A stretch of 64,000 nt of DNA from Paroceanicella profunda (lineage in GTDB: Bacteria > Pseudomonadota > Alphaproteobacteria > Rhodobacterales > Rhodobacteraceae), in contig NZ_CP040818.1 in assembly GCF_005887635.2 (NCBI RefSeq), positions 2,076,501-2,140,500 on the forward strand. The letters are read 5' to 3'. Position numbers and translations under genes: made by a program. Position 1 is the stretch's first letter. Each line of letters opens with the position of its first letter. A model generated the notes under the pieces. The model saw only the letters and a program-made list of their open reading frames with translations. It made no database searches and was not told the origin of the DNA. Shown piece by piece: positions 1 through 8,563 of this stretch.

Positions 1-838
1 TGTCGGCGAGGGAGCCGGCGCTGGAGGAGGCGAGGATGCCGAAGATGTAGGTGAGGAAGATCAGCCCGATCTGCGCCTGGCTGAGGCTGTAGGGCGCGGC
101 GAGCAGCCGGTAGCCGGCGTAGTTGTAGATGGTCACGAAGGCGCCCATCGACAGGAAGCCGGTGAGGAACAGGAAGGGCAACTCGCGGTGGCGCAGGTGG
201 GTGGCCCAGGCCGCGAGATGCAGGGCCGGGTTCAGCCCGGGGCGGCGCACGAAGTTGCGCGAGGCCGGCGCGAGGGCGAGGAAGCCGAAGGCCACCACCA
301 GGTCCACCGCCGCCATGGAGCCGAGCGCGATGCGCCAGGAGGTGGCCTCGGTGAGCGCGCCGATCGCCACCCGGCCGATCATGCCGCCGAAGGCGGTGCC
401 GCCCACGTAGAGGCCCATGGCCCGGCCGAGGCGGCCCGCCGGCATCTCCTCGGCCAGATAGGCCATGGCGACGGCCGGCACGCCGCCGAGCACCAGCCCC
501 TCGCAGGCCCGGGCGATCAGCAGCAGCTCCCAGGACGGCGCCATGGCCGAGACGAGGTTCAGCAGCGCCGCGCCCACCATGGAGACGAACATCAGTCCGC
601 GCCGGCCCACGGCCTCGGAGAGCGCGCCGGCCGCGAGGATGGAGAAGGCGAGGCAGCCGGTGGTGAGCGAGAGCGCGAGCGAGCTCGTCGCTGGGTCGAT
701 GCCGAATTCGGTGGAGAATTCCGGCAGCAGCGGCTGGGTGCAGTAGATCAGCGAAAAGGTGGCGAACCCGGCCAGGAACAGCGCGGTGGAGATGCGCCGT
801 TGGGCGGCGCGCTCCGTGCGGGGGAGGGCGGAGGACAT
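1..838 (-). CDS. MFS transporter (partial, C-terminus beyond window)
   Basis: This is an inner-membrane major facilitator superfamily permease. It begins MSSALPRTERAAQRRISTAL and stays open to the left edge, so about 279 residues are visible and the last helices are missing. Seen: alternating hydrophobic helices, the early segment LIYCTQPLLPEFSTEFGID, and the MFS loop 2-3 pattern GALSEAVGRRGLMF (GxLaDrxGRR type). The segment with TQPLLP resembles the YnfM/arabinose-efflux-like branch. It lies 22 nt downstream of the ABC permease gene on the same strand and may be co-transcribed with it. The substrate cannot be inferred. Confidence 0.85.
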   Translation of the reverse strand, partial: MSSALPRTERAAQRRISTALFLAGFATFSLIYCTQPLLPEFSTEFGIDPATSSLALSLTTGCLAFSILAAGALSEAVGRRGLMFVSMVGAALLNLVSAMAPSWELLLIARACEGLVLGGVPAVAMAYLAEEMPAGRLGRAMGLYVGGTAFGGMIGRVAIGALTEATSWRIALGSMAAVDLVVAFGFLALAPASRNFVRRPGLNPALHLAAWATHLRHRELPFLFLTGFLSMGAFVTIYNYAGYRLLAAPYSLSQAQIGLIFLTYIFGILASSSAGSLAD

Positions 839-860
839 GGTGGCGCGGCCTGGTCCCGGT

Positions 861-1676
861 TCAGCTCTTGAGCCTGTAGCCGGAGCGGATCCAGCGCCAG
901 GCCACCGTCCAGAGCACCGCGTTCACCGCCACCAGCACCGCGGCGCCGAGCAGCGGCCCGCGGTCCGACACGCCCAGCACGCCGAAGCGGAAGCCGTCGA
1001 TGAGGTAGAAGATCGGGTTCGCGTGGCTGATGGCGCGGAAGGCGGCCGGCAGGGTTTCGAGCGAGTAGAACGTGCCGGAGAGGAAGCTCAGCGGCGTGAC
1101 GATGAAATTGGTGATCGCGGACATCTGGTCGAACTTGTCCGCGACGATGGCGGCGAGGATGCCGGCGAGGGCCATCATCAGGCTGCCGGCCAGCACGAAG
1201 AACAGCGCCCAGAGCGGGTGCTGCGGGATGGTCTGCGTGGCGCCGAACACCACCACGGCCACCGCCGCGGCCACGAACAGCCCGCGCGCCACCCCGCCCA
1301 CCGCGTAGCCGGTGAGGATCTCGGCCGGCGAGAGCGGCGGCATCAGCGTGTCGATGATGTTGCCCTGCATCTTCGAGATCAGGATGGAGGAGGAGGTGTT
1401 GGCGAAGGCATTCTGCACCACGGTCATCATCAGGATGCCCGGCGCGAGGAACTGGGCGAAGGGCACGCCCATCACCTCGCCCCGGCGCGCGCCGAGCGCC
1501 AGGATGAAAACGCCCATGAACAGGGCCGCCGTGGCCATGGGGGCGGCGAGCGTTTGGGTCCAGACATTGGTGAACCGCCGGATCTCGCGCAGGCACAGCG
1601 TGCGCAGGCCGAGCCAGTTGGTGCGGCCGAAGCGGCGCTCCCCCATGGGGCGCATCTGGGGGGTGACCTGTGTCAT
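861..1676 (-). CDS. ABC-2 type transporter permease
   Basis: This is a 271-residue membrane subunit of an ABC exporter of the ABC-2 (NodJ/DrrB/YadH-like) family. Six hydrophobic segments follow a cytoplasmic N-terminus (MTQVTPQMRPMGERRFGRTN). The family-typical motif around PLSFLSGTFYSLETLP lies near residues 190-205, followed by NPIFYLIDGFRFG. Such permeases work with a separate ATPase, usually encoded directly upstream. Here the upstream gene is the divergent gcrA and the downstream gene is an MFS transporter, so no ATPase partner is adjacent. Possible substrates in the family include lipids, polysaccharides and drugs; none can be chosen from sequence. Confidence 0.85.
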   Translation of the reverse strand: MTQVTPQMRPMGERRFGRTNWLGLRTLCLREIRRFTNVWTQTLAAPMATAALFMGVFILALGARRGEVMGVPFAQFLAPGILMMTVVQNAFANTSSSILISKMQGNIIDTLMPPLSPAEILTGYAVGGVARGLFVAAAVAVVVFGATQTIPQHPLWALFFVLAGSLMMALAGILAAIVADKFDQMSAITNFIVTPLSFLSGTFYSLETLPAAFRAISHANPIFYLIDGFRFGVLGVSDRGPLLGAAVLVAVNAVLWTVAWRWIRSGYRLKS

Positions 1677-1711
1677 TTCTTCCTCCGAGGCTTGGAAAAC
1701 CGCCGGGCACC

Positions 1712-1739
1712 TTGTAACTGACGTGCCCGGAGATACAAT
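1712..1739 (+). promoter_or_regulatory. Candidate gcrA promoter
   Basis: TTGTAA (1712-1717) and TACAAT (1734-1739) are separated by 16 nt and lie 29 nt before the gcrA start codon, a good fit to a sigma-70 promoter. This is inferred from sequence only. Confidence 0.5.
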
Positions 1740-1768
1740 ACAGACCCCATCCCCGACGGAGATATGTC

Positions 1769-2344
1769 ATGTCCTGGACCGATGAGCGCGTCGAAGAGCT
1801 CAAGACCATGTGGAACGAGGGCAAGAGCGCGAGCCAGATCGCCAAGACCCTCGGGGGCGTCACGCGCAACGCGGTGATCGGCAAGGTGCATCGTCTCGGC
1901 CTGTCGAACCGAACGGCGGGTGCCGCGAAGGACGAGGTGAAGCCGGCGGCCGCCGCCGCGCCCGAGCCGCCGCTGCGCGCCGTGCCCGAACCGAAGGAAG
2001 AGGCGGCCGAGGCCGCCCCCGCGGAGCGTGTGGTGCCGCGCGAGGCGCCGCGCCGCCCGGTGCCCGTCTCCCAGCCCGTGCCGCCGACACCGCCGATGGC
2101 CGAGGTGAGCCCGGAGGCGCTCGCCAACCTCACCGAGATCGAGAAGCGCGCCCGCAAGCTGGACCTGATGCAGCTCACCGAGCGCACCTGCAAATGGCCG
2201 ATCGGCGACCCCGCGACCGAGGAATTCTGGTTCTGCGGCCTGCCCGCCACCCCCGGCAAGCCCTATTGCGACGCACATGTGGCCGTGGCCTTCCAGCCCA
2301 TGTCGAGCCGGCGTGACCGCCGCTCCGGCAGCGGCGGCCGCTGA
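1769..2344 (+). CDS. gcrA: GcrA family cell cycle regulator
   Basis: GcrA is an alphaproteobacterial transcription regulator that binds sigma-70 holoenzyme and activates promoters, often those carrying CcrM-methylated GANTC sites. The protein has 191 residues. The N-terminal helix-turn-helix is diagnostic: MSWTDERVEELKTMWNEGKS followed by SASQIAKTLGGVTRNAVIGK and VHRLGLSNR. A Pro/Ala/Glu-rich linker (about residues 50-115) leads to a conserved C-terminal module with LMQLTERTCKWPIGDP (about 130-145) and FCGLP...PYC, which contains the cysteines typical of the family. It is transcribed alone, away from the ABC permease, and ends in a strong terminator. Confidence 0.95.
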   Translation: MSWTDERVEELKTMWNEGKSASQIAKTLGGVTRNAVIGKVHRLGLSNRTAGAAKDEVKPAAAAAPEPPLRAVPEPKEEAAEAAPAERVVPREAPRRPVPVSQPVPPTPPMAEVSPEALANLTEIEKRARKLDLMQLTERTCKWPIGDPATEEFWFCGLPATPGKPYCDAHVAVAFQPMSSRRDRRSGSGGR

Positions 2345-2365
2345 GCCCCGAGGCACCGGCGGTCC

Positions 2366-2404
2366 CGAAACGCGCTCCCGGCCTCCGGGAGCGCGTTTCG
2401 TTTT
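2366..2404 (+). terminator. Rho-independent terminator of gcrA
   Basis: A perfect 16-bp stem (2366-2381 with 2385-2400) closes a 3-nt CCT loop and is followed by TTTT. It lies 22 nt after the gcrA stop codon. Confidence 0.9.
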
Positions 2405-2431
2405 GCGGACGGCGCCCCTGGCGAGGCTCGG

Positions 2432-2700
2432 CCCGGGACCGGGTCCCCCGAGGGGGACCGCGGAGCCCGGCCCGGGCCGGTGGGTCCCTGCGGGCCCCTC
2501 CGGCCGGCGCGGGATGTCGGCCGGGCGCACCAGGCCCGGCTCCACCCGTTCGCCCGGGCGGCCAGCCCGCGCCGCGCCCGACCCTCCCCCCCGGGAGGGC
2601 GCGATGGCGATGTCCTTCGGGGGCAACCCTCGTTTGGGGCTTCGGGATAAACCGCTGACCACACGCGGTGCTGCGCCCCCCCAGGGTCGGGCGCGGCCCT
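2432..2700 (+). repeat. Dispersed structured GC-rich repeat, copy A
   Basis: This stretch aligns over its whole length with 15280-15563. Shared blocks in the same order are GGGACCGGGTCCC, GGGGACCGCGGAGCCCGGCC, CCGGCCGGCGCGGGA, GGGAGGGCGCGATGGCGATG, GATAAACCGCTGACCA and CAGGGTCGGGCGCG. It can fold into several hairpins (GGTCCC/GGGACC, CCCTCCC/GGGAGGG). It sits in the convergent gap between gcrA and phoB. No coding function is supported. Confidence 0.75.
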
Positions 2701-2875
2701 CAGCGCTCAGCGGCAATCGGGTTCGGGACGTCTCTTGCGCCGCGCCCCGGCCACAGCCCCAGGTATGGCCACGCGCCCACACGCGGCGGCACTCCCCGGC
2801 GCGACAGCGCTGCCCTTCGGACACCGCGCCCGGCCCGCCGCCGCGCGCCGGCCGGAGGCGCCCGCAAGGGGGGCT

Positions 2876-2928
2876 CCGGCCCGGGACCGGCTCCGCGGTC
2901 CCCTTGCGGGACCCGGTCCGGGACCGTG
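2876..2928 (-). repeat. Inverted partial copy of the dispersed repeat
   Basis: The reverse complement reads GCACGGTCCCGGACCGGGTC then CCGCAAGGGGACCGCGGAGC, nearly identical to the start of the copy at 15275-15320. It therefore lies inverted to copy A only about 450 bp away. It follows the phoB stop on the minus strand and could act as that operon's terminator, although no T-run is seen. Confidence 0.65.
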
Positions 2929-2966
2929 CCCGGCCGGGGAAGGGCGCTCAGCCGGGGAAGGGCGCT
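2929..2966 (-). repeat. 18-bp tandem duplication running out of the phoB stop codon
   Basis: On the minus strand the phoB stop TGA is followed by GCGCCCTTCCCCGGCTGA and then GCGCCCTTCCCCGGC, an exact 18-bp repeat that also duplicates the stop codon. The unit resembles the last codons of phoB (TACCCCGGCTGA). Confidence 0.8.
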
Positions 2967-3661
2967 CAGCCGGGGTAGGTTTCGTCCAGCGCGTAGCCGG
3001 CGCTGCGCACGGTGCGGATCGGGTCGCGGTCGCCGCGGCGGTTGAGCGCCTTGCGCAGGCGGCCGACATGCACGTCCACGGTGCGGATCTCCACGTAGAC
3101 CTCGTTGCCCCAGACCCGGTCCAGCAGCTGCTCGCGCGAGAACACCCGGCCCGGGCGCTGCATCAGCACGTCGAGCAGGCGGTACTCGGTGGGGCCGAGA
3201 TGCACCTCGCGGCCCGCCCGGCGCAGGCGCCGGGTTTCGCGGTCCAGCACGATGTCGCCGAAGGTGGCCACGTCGCCCGCCAGCGTGGGGCGGGTGCGGC
3301 GCAGGACGGCGCGCATGCGCGCCAGCAGCTCGGACATGGAGAACGGCTTGGTGAGGTAGTCGTCCGCGCCGATCTCGAGGCCGCGGATGCGGTCCTCCTC
3401 CGCGCCGCGGGCGGTGAGCATGATGATGGGGATGTCCCGGGTCTGCACCCGGGCGCGCATCTGCCGCGCGATCTCCAGCCCGGAGACATTGGGCAGCATC
3501 CAGTCGAGCAGGATGATGTCCGGCCCGCTCTCCTCCACCAGGATCAGCGCCTCCTCCCCGTCGGGCGCCACGGTGACGGTGAAGCCTTCCTTTTCGAGAT
3601 TGTAGGAGAGGAGCTCGCTCAGAGCTTCCTCGTCCTCGACCACGAGAACCCGAATTGCCAT
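2966..3661 (-). CDS. phoB: Phosphate regulon response regulator PhoB
   Basis: PhoB is the DNA-binding response regulator of phosphate starvation, phosphorylated by PhoR and binding Pho boxes. The 231-residue protein has a receiver domain with the acidic pocket E9-D10-E11, phospho-acceptor D53 (IILLDWMLPNVSG) and the LTKPFS lysine near 104. An OmpR-type winged helix follows (LDRETRRLRRAGREVHLGPT, REQLLDRVWG, RTVDVHVGRLRKAL). Length and domains match full-length PhoB. It is the last gene of the phoR-pst-phoU-phoB cluster, 19 nt after phoU. The ribosome binding site before ATG 3661 is weak. Confidence 0.97.
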   Translation of the reverse strand: MAIRVLVVEDEEALSELLSYNLEKEGFTVTVAPDGEEALILVEESGPDIILLDWMLPNVSGLEIARQMRARVQTRDIPIIMLTARGAEEDRIRGLEIGADDYLTKPFSMSELLARMRAVLRRTRPTLAGDVATFGDIVLDRETRRLRRAGREVHLGPTEYRLLDVLMQRPGRVFSREQLLDRVWGNEVYVEIRTVDVHVGRLRKALNRRGDRDPIRTVRSAGYALDETYPG

Positions 3662-3680
3662 CGGTGTACCGCGCCTCCCG

Positions 3681-4385
3681 TCAGGACCCGACGCCGTCGA
3701 GCGAGACGGGCTCGCCCTTGGGACGGTCGTCGCCGAGGGGCTCGCCCTCGACCACGTAATACACCATCTCGGCGATATGCGTGGTGTGGTCGCCGATGCG
3801 CTCCAGGTTCTTGGCGATGAACAGGAACTGCGAGCCGAGGCCGATGGTCCGCGGGTCTTCCATCATGTAGGTCACCACCTCACGGAACAGCGAGTTGTAG
3901 ATCTCGTCGACCTCCACGTCGCGCCGCCAGACCGACACCGCCAGCGCGGTATCGCGCGAGGTGTAGGCGTCCAGCACCTCGGTGAGCTGCTGGAGCGTGC
4001 GCTGGCCCATGCGGCCCACGGAGGCGGAGAGCTTCGCGGGGCGCTGGTCGGCGAGGTAGATCGCCCGGCGGGCGATGTTCTTCGCCAGATCCCCGATGCG
4101 CTCCAGCGTGGCGGACATCTTCAGGCAGGAGATCAGCACCCGCAGGTCCTGCGCCATCGGCTGGCGCAGGGCCATGATGCGGGTGGTCAGCTCCTCAACC
4201 TCGAACTCCAGCTTGTCGAGCCGCTTGTCGCGCAGGATGACCTCCTCGGCCAGCTTGGGGTCGCGGTTCTCCACCGCCTCCAGCGCGTTGGAGAGCAGCT
4301 CCTCGCAGAGCCCTCCCATTTCCGAGATCTTTGCCTGCACGGCGAGCAGGTCATCGTCGAATGCCGATACGATATGAGGGCACAT
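3681..4385 (-). CDS. phoU: Phosphate signaling complex protein PhoU
   Basis: PhoU links the Pst transporter to the PhoR kinase and dampens the Pho response when phosphate is sufficient. The 234-residue protein is a tandem of two three-helix PhoU domains. Family motifs are visible in both halves: MALRQPMAQDLRVLISCLKM and LERIGDLAKNIARRA in the first, and FIAKNLERIGDHTTHIAEMV in the second, with the metal-binding E/D-rich ERIGD repeats. The start ATG at 4385 is preceded by AAGGAGGAG, which decides it against a much longer open frame that overlaps pstB. It lies 32 nt after pstB. Confidence 0.97.
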   Translation of the reverse strand: MCPHIVSAFDDDLLAVQAKISEMGGLCEELLSNALEAVENRDPKLAEEVILRDKRLDKLEFEVEELTTRIMALRQPMAQDLRVLISCLKMSATLERIGDLAKNIARRAIYLADQRPAKLSASVGRMGQRTLQQLTEVLDAYTSRDTALAVSVWRRDVEVDEIYNSLFREVVTYMMEDPRTIGLGSQFLFIAKNLERIGDHTTHIAEMVYYVVEGEPLGDDRPKGEPVSLDGVGS

Positions 4386-4417
4386 GCTGCTCTCCTCCTT
4401 GGGAAAACGCCTCTGAC

Positions 4418-5224
4418 TCAGCCGAACCGACCGGTGATGTAGTCCTGGGTCTTCTGGTCGCTGGGATTGGTGAAGATCTTCGTGGTGTCGTCGTATTCCA
4501 CCAGGTCGCCGAGGTGGAAGAAGGCGGTCTTCTGGCTCACACGCGCGGCCTGCTGCATCGAATGGGTCACGATCACCACCGAGAAGGAGGAGCGCAGGTC
4601 GTCGATCAGCTCCTCCACGCGGGCGGTGGCGATGGGGTCGAGCGCCGAGCAGGGCTCGTCCATCAGCAGCACCTCGGGCGCGGTTGCGATGGCGCGGGCG
4701 ATGCACAGGCGCTGCTGCTGGCCGCCGGAGAGGCCGGTGCCCGGCGCGTCGAGCCGGTCCTTGACCTCCTCCCAGATCGAGGCGCGGCGCAGCGACTGCT
4801 CGACCACGTCGTCCAGGTCGGACTTCTTGTTCACCAGGCCGTGGATGCGCGGGCCGTAGGCGATGTTGTCGTAGATCGACTTCGGGAAGGGGTTGGGCTT
4901 CTGGAACACCATCCCCACCCGGGCGCGCAGCTGCACCGGGTCGATCTCCTTGGCGTAGATGTCCTGGCCGTCGATGCGGATGTCGCCCTCGACGCGGCAG
5001 ATGTCGATCGTGTCGTTCATCCGGTTCAGGCAACGCAGGAAGGTGGACTTGCCGCAGCCCGAGGGGCCGATGAAGGCGGTCACCGTCTTGTCGAGAATGT
5101 CGACATCCACCGATTTGATGGCCTGCGCCTTGCCGTAGAACACGTCCACGCCGCGCGCCTGAATCTTCACGTCCCGGTTCACAACCTTGCCCTCGTTCAA
5201 TCGCATGTTGGTCATGTGATCCAT
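4418..5224 (-). CDS. pstB: Phosphate ABC transporter ATP-binding protein PstB
   Basis: PstB is the ATPase that powers high-affinity phosphate import through PstC/PstA. About 268 residues from ATG 5224. Walker [10 protein letters not shown] (about 53-61), the PstB-typical [20 protein letters not shown], signature [16 protein letters not shown], Walker [15 protein letters not shown] and the switch [11 protein letters not shown] are all present. An upstream in-frame ATG at 5254 would overlap pstA by 17 nt, and ATG 5215 is a further option; the exact start is uncertain. It is translated within the pst operon. Confidence 0.96.
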   Translation of the reverse strand: MDHMTNMRLNEGKVVNRDVKIQARGVDVFYGKAQAIKSVDVDILDKTVTAFIGPSGCGKSTFLRCLNRMNDTIDICRVEGDIRIDGQDIYAKEIDPVQLRARVGMVFQKPNPFPKSIYDNIAYGPRIHGLVNKKSDLDDVVEQSLRRASIWEEVKDRLDAPGTGLSGGQQQRLCIARAIATAPEVLLMDEPCSALDPIATARVEELIDDLRSSFSVVIVTHSMQQAARVSQKTAFFHLGDLVEYDDTTKIFTNPSDQKTQDYITGRFG

Positions 5225-5237
5225 CCTATCTGGCACC

Positions 5238-7010
5238 TTACCAGCGCCGTTCAAAGCGTTTGCGCAGGAAAACCGCCAGCGCGTTCATGATGACGAGGAA
5301 GAGCAGCAGCACGCAGATCGCGGCGGCCGTCTTGGCCTCGAAGGCCCGTTCCGGGAAATCGGACCAGAGATAGACCTGCACGGGCAGGGCGGTGGCCGGG
5401 TCGGTGAAGCCGCCGGGCACCCCGGTGATGAAGGCCACCATGCCGATCATGATCAGCGGCGCGGTCTCGCCCAGGGCCTGGGCCATGCCGATGATCGTGC
5501 CGGTGAGGATGCCGGGCATGCCCAGCGGGATCACGTGGTGGAAGGAGGTCTGCAGCTTCGAGGCGCCCAGCCCCAGCGCCGCGTCGCGGATCGAGGGCGG
5601 CACGGCGCGGATGGCCGCGCGCGACGCGATGATGATCGTGGGCAGGGTCATCAGCGCCAGCACGAGGCCGCCGGCCAGCGGCGCCGAGCGCGGGATGCCG
5701 AAGACGTTCAGGAACACCGCCAGCCCCAGCAGACCGAACACGATGGAGGGCACCGCCGCGAGGTTGTTGATGTTCACCTCGATGAAGTCGGTGAACCGGT
5801 TCTTCGGCGCGAACTCCTCCAGGTAGACCGCGGAGAGCACGCCGATGGGAAAGGCGATGCAGAAGGTCACCAGCATGGTCCAGAACGAGCCGACGGCCGC
5901 GCCCCAGATGCCGGCAAGCTCGGCCTCGCGGCTGTTGCCGGAGGTGAGGAAGCGCCAGTTGAACACCCGCTCCACCGCGCCGCGATCCTCCAGGGATTGC
6001 AGCCAGGCGCCCTGCGCGTCGTTTACGCGCCGGGTGATCTCGGGAGAATCGTTGATCAGCAGCGTCCAGTCCGCCGGGGGCACGTCGCCCCGGGTGGCGG
6101 CGGCGGGCAGGGGCTCGAGGATGTCGCCATGCGCGCGGTTTGCGGAGACCTCGGTGATCTTCACCCAGCCGGTTCCGATGCGCACCAGCATGGAGCTGTC
6201 GGCGTCGGAGAGCTTCTCCAGCCCGTCCTGCAGGTCGGCGCTGTGCTCCAGCGCCTCGGCACGGGCGATGAGCTGGTCGCGCGCGGCGACATAGGCGTCG
6301 ATGCGCTTCTGCAGGTCCTCCTTCACGGACGCCTCCGTGGCGGCGGCGAGATCCTCGGTGACCACGTCGATGCCGCGTTGCTGGCGGCCGGCCTGCACGC
6401 GCAGCTCGTCCGCGTCGGCGTTCAGCCGGGCGTGGATGGCCGGCAGGATGACGGCGAAATCCTCCGCCGTGCTGCTCAGCTCGGCCTTGTCGCCCTTCAC
6501 CGTGACGGTGAGCGTGCCGCTGTGGGCCATCGGCTCGGGCTTGCCGAACACGCCCTTGAGGTAGAGGTCCACGTCATCGGAGGCGAGGAAGGGGAAGGTG
6601 ATGGTCTGCCCGATCAGCGAGGGGTCCGCCATCACCCGGTCGCGCAGCTCGTAGCCGGAGCCGCCGGAGGTGAGGTCGCCCAGCGCGCGGCGCGCGGTGC
6701 GGCCGGTCACCTCCGGGAAGGCGTCGCGCAGGGCGTCCTTGCGCAGGCCCTCCCAGTTGCCGGCGCGCAGGTTCGCCGGGTCCACCTCATCGGGGGTGAT
6801 GGTCACCGGCAGGGTGATGTAGCTTTCGGTGACGACCAGCGCCGCCTTGCCCACCACCGACCACAGCAGCGCCACCAGCGCCAGCCCGGCCAGGGTGAGC
6901 GCGGCGATGCCATAGGCCTGCAGCCGCATCTGCGCGAAGTGCCGCTTGCGCATCTTGCCGGCGGCCGCAGCCGAGCCGTGATGGGCGGAGAGTGTGCTCA
7001 TGTCGACCAT
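5238..7010 (-). CDS. pstA: Phosphate ABC transporter permease PstA
   Basis: PstA is one of the two inner-membrane channel subunits of the high-affinity phosphate importer. From ATG 7010 it has 590 residues, much longer than the roughly 290-residue E. coli protein, because a large periplasmic region (about residues 60-330 after the first helix) precedes the binding-protein-dependent permease core. This extended form is common in alphaproteobacteria. The core carries [20 protein letters not shown], a helix set, and the EAA-like loop [23 protein letters not shown] 7001 is an alternative start; GTG-type readthrough further upstream would overlap pstC. GAGGGG lies upstream of 7010. Confidence 0.95.
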   Translation of the reverse strand: MVDMSTLSAHHGSAAAAGKMRKRHFAQMRLQAYGIAALTLAGLALVALLWSVVGKAALVVTESYITLPVTITPDEVDPANLRAGNWEGLRKDALRDAFPEVTGRTARRALGDLTSGGSGYELRDRVMADPSLIGQTITFPFLASDDVDLYLKGVFGKPEPMAHSGTLTVTVKGDKAELSSTAEDFAVILPAIHARLNADADELRVQAGRQQRGIDVVTEDLAAATEASVKEDLQKRIDAYVAARDQLIARAEALEHSADLQDGLEKLSDADSSMLVRIGTGWVKITEVSANRAHGDILEPLPAAATRGDVPPADWTLLINDSPEITRRVNDAQGAWLQSLEDRGAVERVFNWRFLTSGNSREAELAGIWGAAVGSFWTMLVTFCIAFPIGVLSAVYLEEFAPKNRFTDFIEVNINNLAAVPSIVFGLLGLAVFLNVFGIPRSAPLAGGLVLALMTLPTIIIASRAAIRAVPPSIRDAALGLGASKLQTSFHHVIPLGMPGILTGTIIGMAQALGETAPLIMIGMVAFITGVPGGFTDPATALPVQVYLWSDFPERAFEAKTAAAICVLLLFLVIMNALAVFLRKRFERRW

Positions 7011-7023
7011 TGTGTCCGGCCCC

Positions 7024-8424
7024 TCAGTCGTAAAGTTCGCGGTATTTGCGCACGATGCGCAGCGCAATCATGTTGAGCAGCAGCGTGATGCAGAACAGCG
7101 TGAAGCCCAGGGTGAAGGCCGGGCCCGCGGCCACGGTGGCCTCGGTGTCCCCGGTGATGAGCATGACGATCTGCACCGTCACGGTCGTCACCGCCTCCAG
7201 CGGGTTCGCGGTGAGGTTGGCGCCCTGTCCGGCGGCCATGACCACGATCATCGTCTCGCCCACGGCGCGGCTGACGCCCAGCAGCACGGCGGAGACGATG
7301 CCGGGCAGGGCGGCGGGCAGCACCACCTGGCGGATGGTCTCGGCCCGGGTGGCGCCGAGGCCGTAGGAGCCGTCACGCAGGCTCTGCGGCACGGCGTTGA
7401 TCACGTCATCGGAAAGCGAGGAGATGAAGGGGATGATCATGATCCCCATCACCACGCCCGCCGCCAGCGCGCTCTCGGACGCGACGTTGAGCCCGATGCT
7501 CTCCCCCGCCGAGCGGATGACCGGCGCCACGGTGATGGCGGCGAAGAAGCCGTAGACCACCGTGGGAATGCCGGCGAGGATCTCCAGCATCGGCTTGGCC
7601 CAGGCGCGCACCTTCGGGGCGGCGAAGTCGGACAGGTAGATGGCCGCGAACAGCCCCACCGGCACGGCCACCAGCATGGCGATGCCGGTGATCATCAGCG
7701 TGCCCACGAAGAGCGGGATGGCGCCGACGCGGTCAGGGTCGAGCTTGCCTTCCTGCACGCCGGCCAGCGGGCTCCAGTTCGTGCCGAACAGGAACTTGTC
7801 CACCCGCCAGCCGATGTTGGAGAAGAACTGCAGCGTCTCCGAGATCAGGCTCAGCACGATGCCGACGGTGGTGAGCACGGCGATGGCCGCGCAGATCATC
7901 AGCACGGTGCGCAGGAAGCGCTCCGAGCGGTTGCGCGCCCGGAACTCCGGGGCGATCCGGCGCCAGGTGAGCGCGGCGGCCGCGGCTGCGGCGGCCACGG
8001 TGGCAAGGAGCGTCACCCACAGGCGCAGCGAGTCCGCCGCGGCGTAGCTGCGCGCGATGTCCTCGCGCAGGGCGTCGGTGCCCGAGGCCACGGTGCCCAT
8101 GGCGATGCGCCGGGCGTCGGAGAGAATGAGATCGGCCTCCACGGAGGAGACGTCGGGCAGCGCGGCGCGGATCTGGTCATGCAGCGAGCTGTCGATCAGC
8201 ATCGACCAGCCCGTGCCCATCACCAGCAGCACCGCGAACCCCGCCAGCAGGGTCCACATCAGGCAGTAGAGCCCGTGGTAGCCCGGGCGCGAGTGCAGCC
8301 GGGACAATTGTCCTCCGGCCACGACCATCGCGCGGGAGCGCCCCATCACGTAAACCGCGATCGAGATCGCGGCGACAATCAGCCCGGCAAGGGGCAGGAG
8401 AGGGAGGAAAGTGTTTCCCAACAT
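7024..8424 (-). CDS. pstC: Phosphate ABC transporter permease PstC
   Basis: PstC is the second channel subunit of the phosphate importer. The 466-residue protein starts with a membrane segment, has a periplasmic stretch rich in charged residues (about 70-125), and then the permease core starting near residue 165. Family motifs seen: PVGLFAAIYLSDFAAPKVR, EILAGIPTVVYGFFA, and the cytoplasmic coupling loop RDGSYGLGATRAETIRQVVL. It is longer than the E. coli PstC, matching the alphaproteobacterial extended form, as does PstA. It lies 139 nt after pstS, a gap that contains a strong hairpin. Confidence 0.95.
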   Translation of the reverse strand: MLGNTFLPLLPLAGLIVAAISIAVYVMGRSRAMVVAGGQLSRLHSRPGYHGLYCLMWTLLAGFAVLLVMGTGWSMLIDSSLHDQIRAALPDVSSVEADLILSDARRIAMGTVASGTDALREDIARSYAAADSLRLWVTLLATVAAAAAAAALTWRRIAPEFRARNRSERFLRTVLMICAAIAVLTTVGIVLSLISETLQFFSNIGWRVDKFLFGTNWSPLAGVQEGKLDPDRVGAIPLFVGTLMITGIAMLVAVPVGLFAAIYLSDFAAPKVRAWAKPMLEILAGIPTVVYGFFAAITVAPVIRSAGESIGLNVASESALAAGVVMGIMIIPFISSLSDDVINAVPQSLRDGSYGLGATRAETIRQVVLPAALPGIVSAVLLGVSRAVGETMIVVMAAGQGANLTANPLEAVTTVTVQIVMLITGDTEATVAAGPAFTLGFTLFCITLLLNMIALRIVRKYRELYD

Positions 8425-8518
8425 GGATCCCGGTCGCTTTCGGATTGGGCGGGGCTCGGAGGAGGCCGAGGTGTCCCGAGGGCGGTGGCGCTGGGCGCGC
8501 CGCCCGGCCGGTCGGGGT

Positions 8519-8543
8519 CCGGGGAGCGCGGATCGCTCCCCGG
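8519..8543 (-). promoter_or_regulatory. Intercistronic hairpin between pstS and pstC
   Basis: CCGGGGAGCG (8519-8528) and CGCTCCCCGG (8534-8543) form a perfect 10-bp stem with a 5-nt loop, 20 nt after the pstS stop. No T-run follows, so it is more likely an mRNA-stabilising or partial attenuation element that keeps binding protein above channel subunits; that role is inferred. Confidence 0.6.
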
Positions 8544-8563
8544 CAGTGTCAGCGGCGCCGCGC

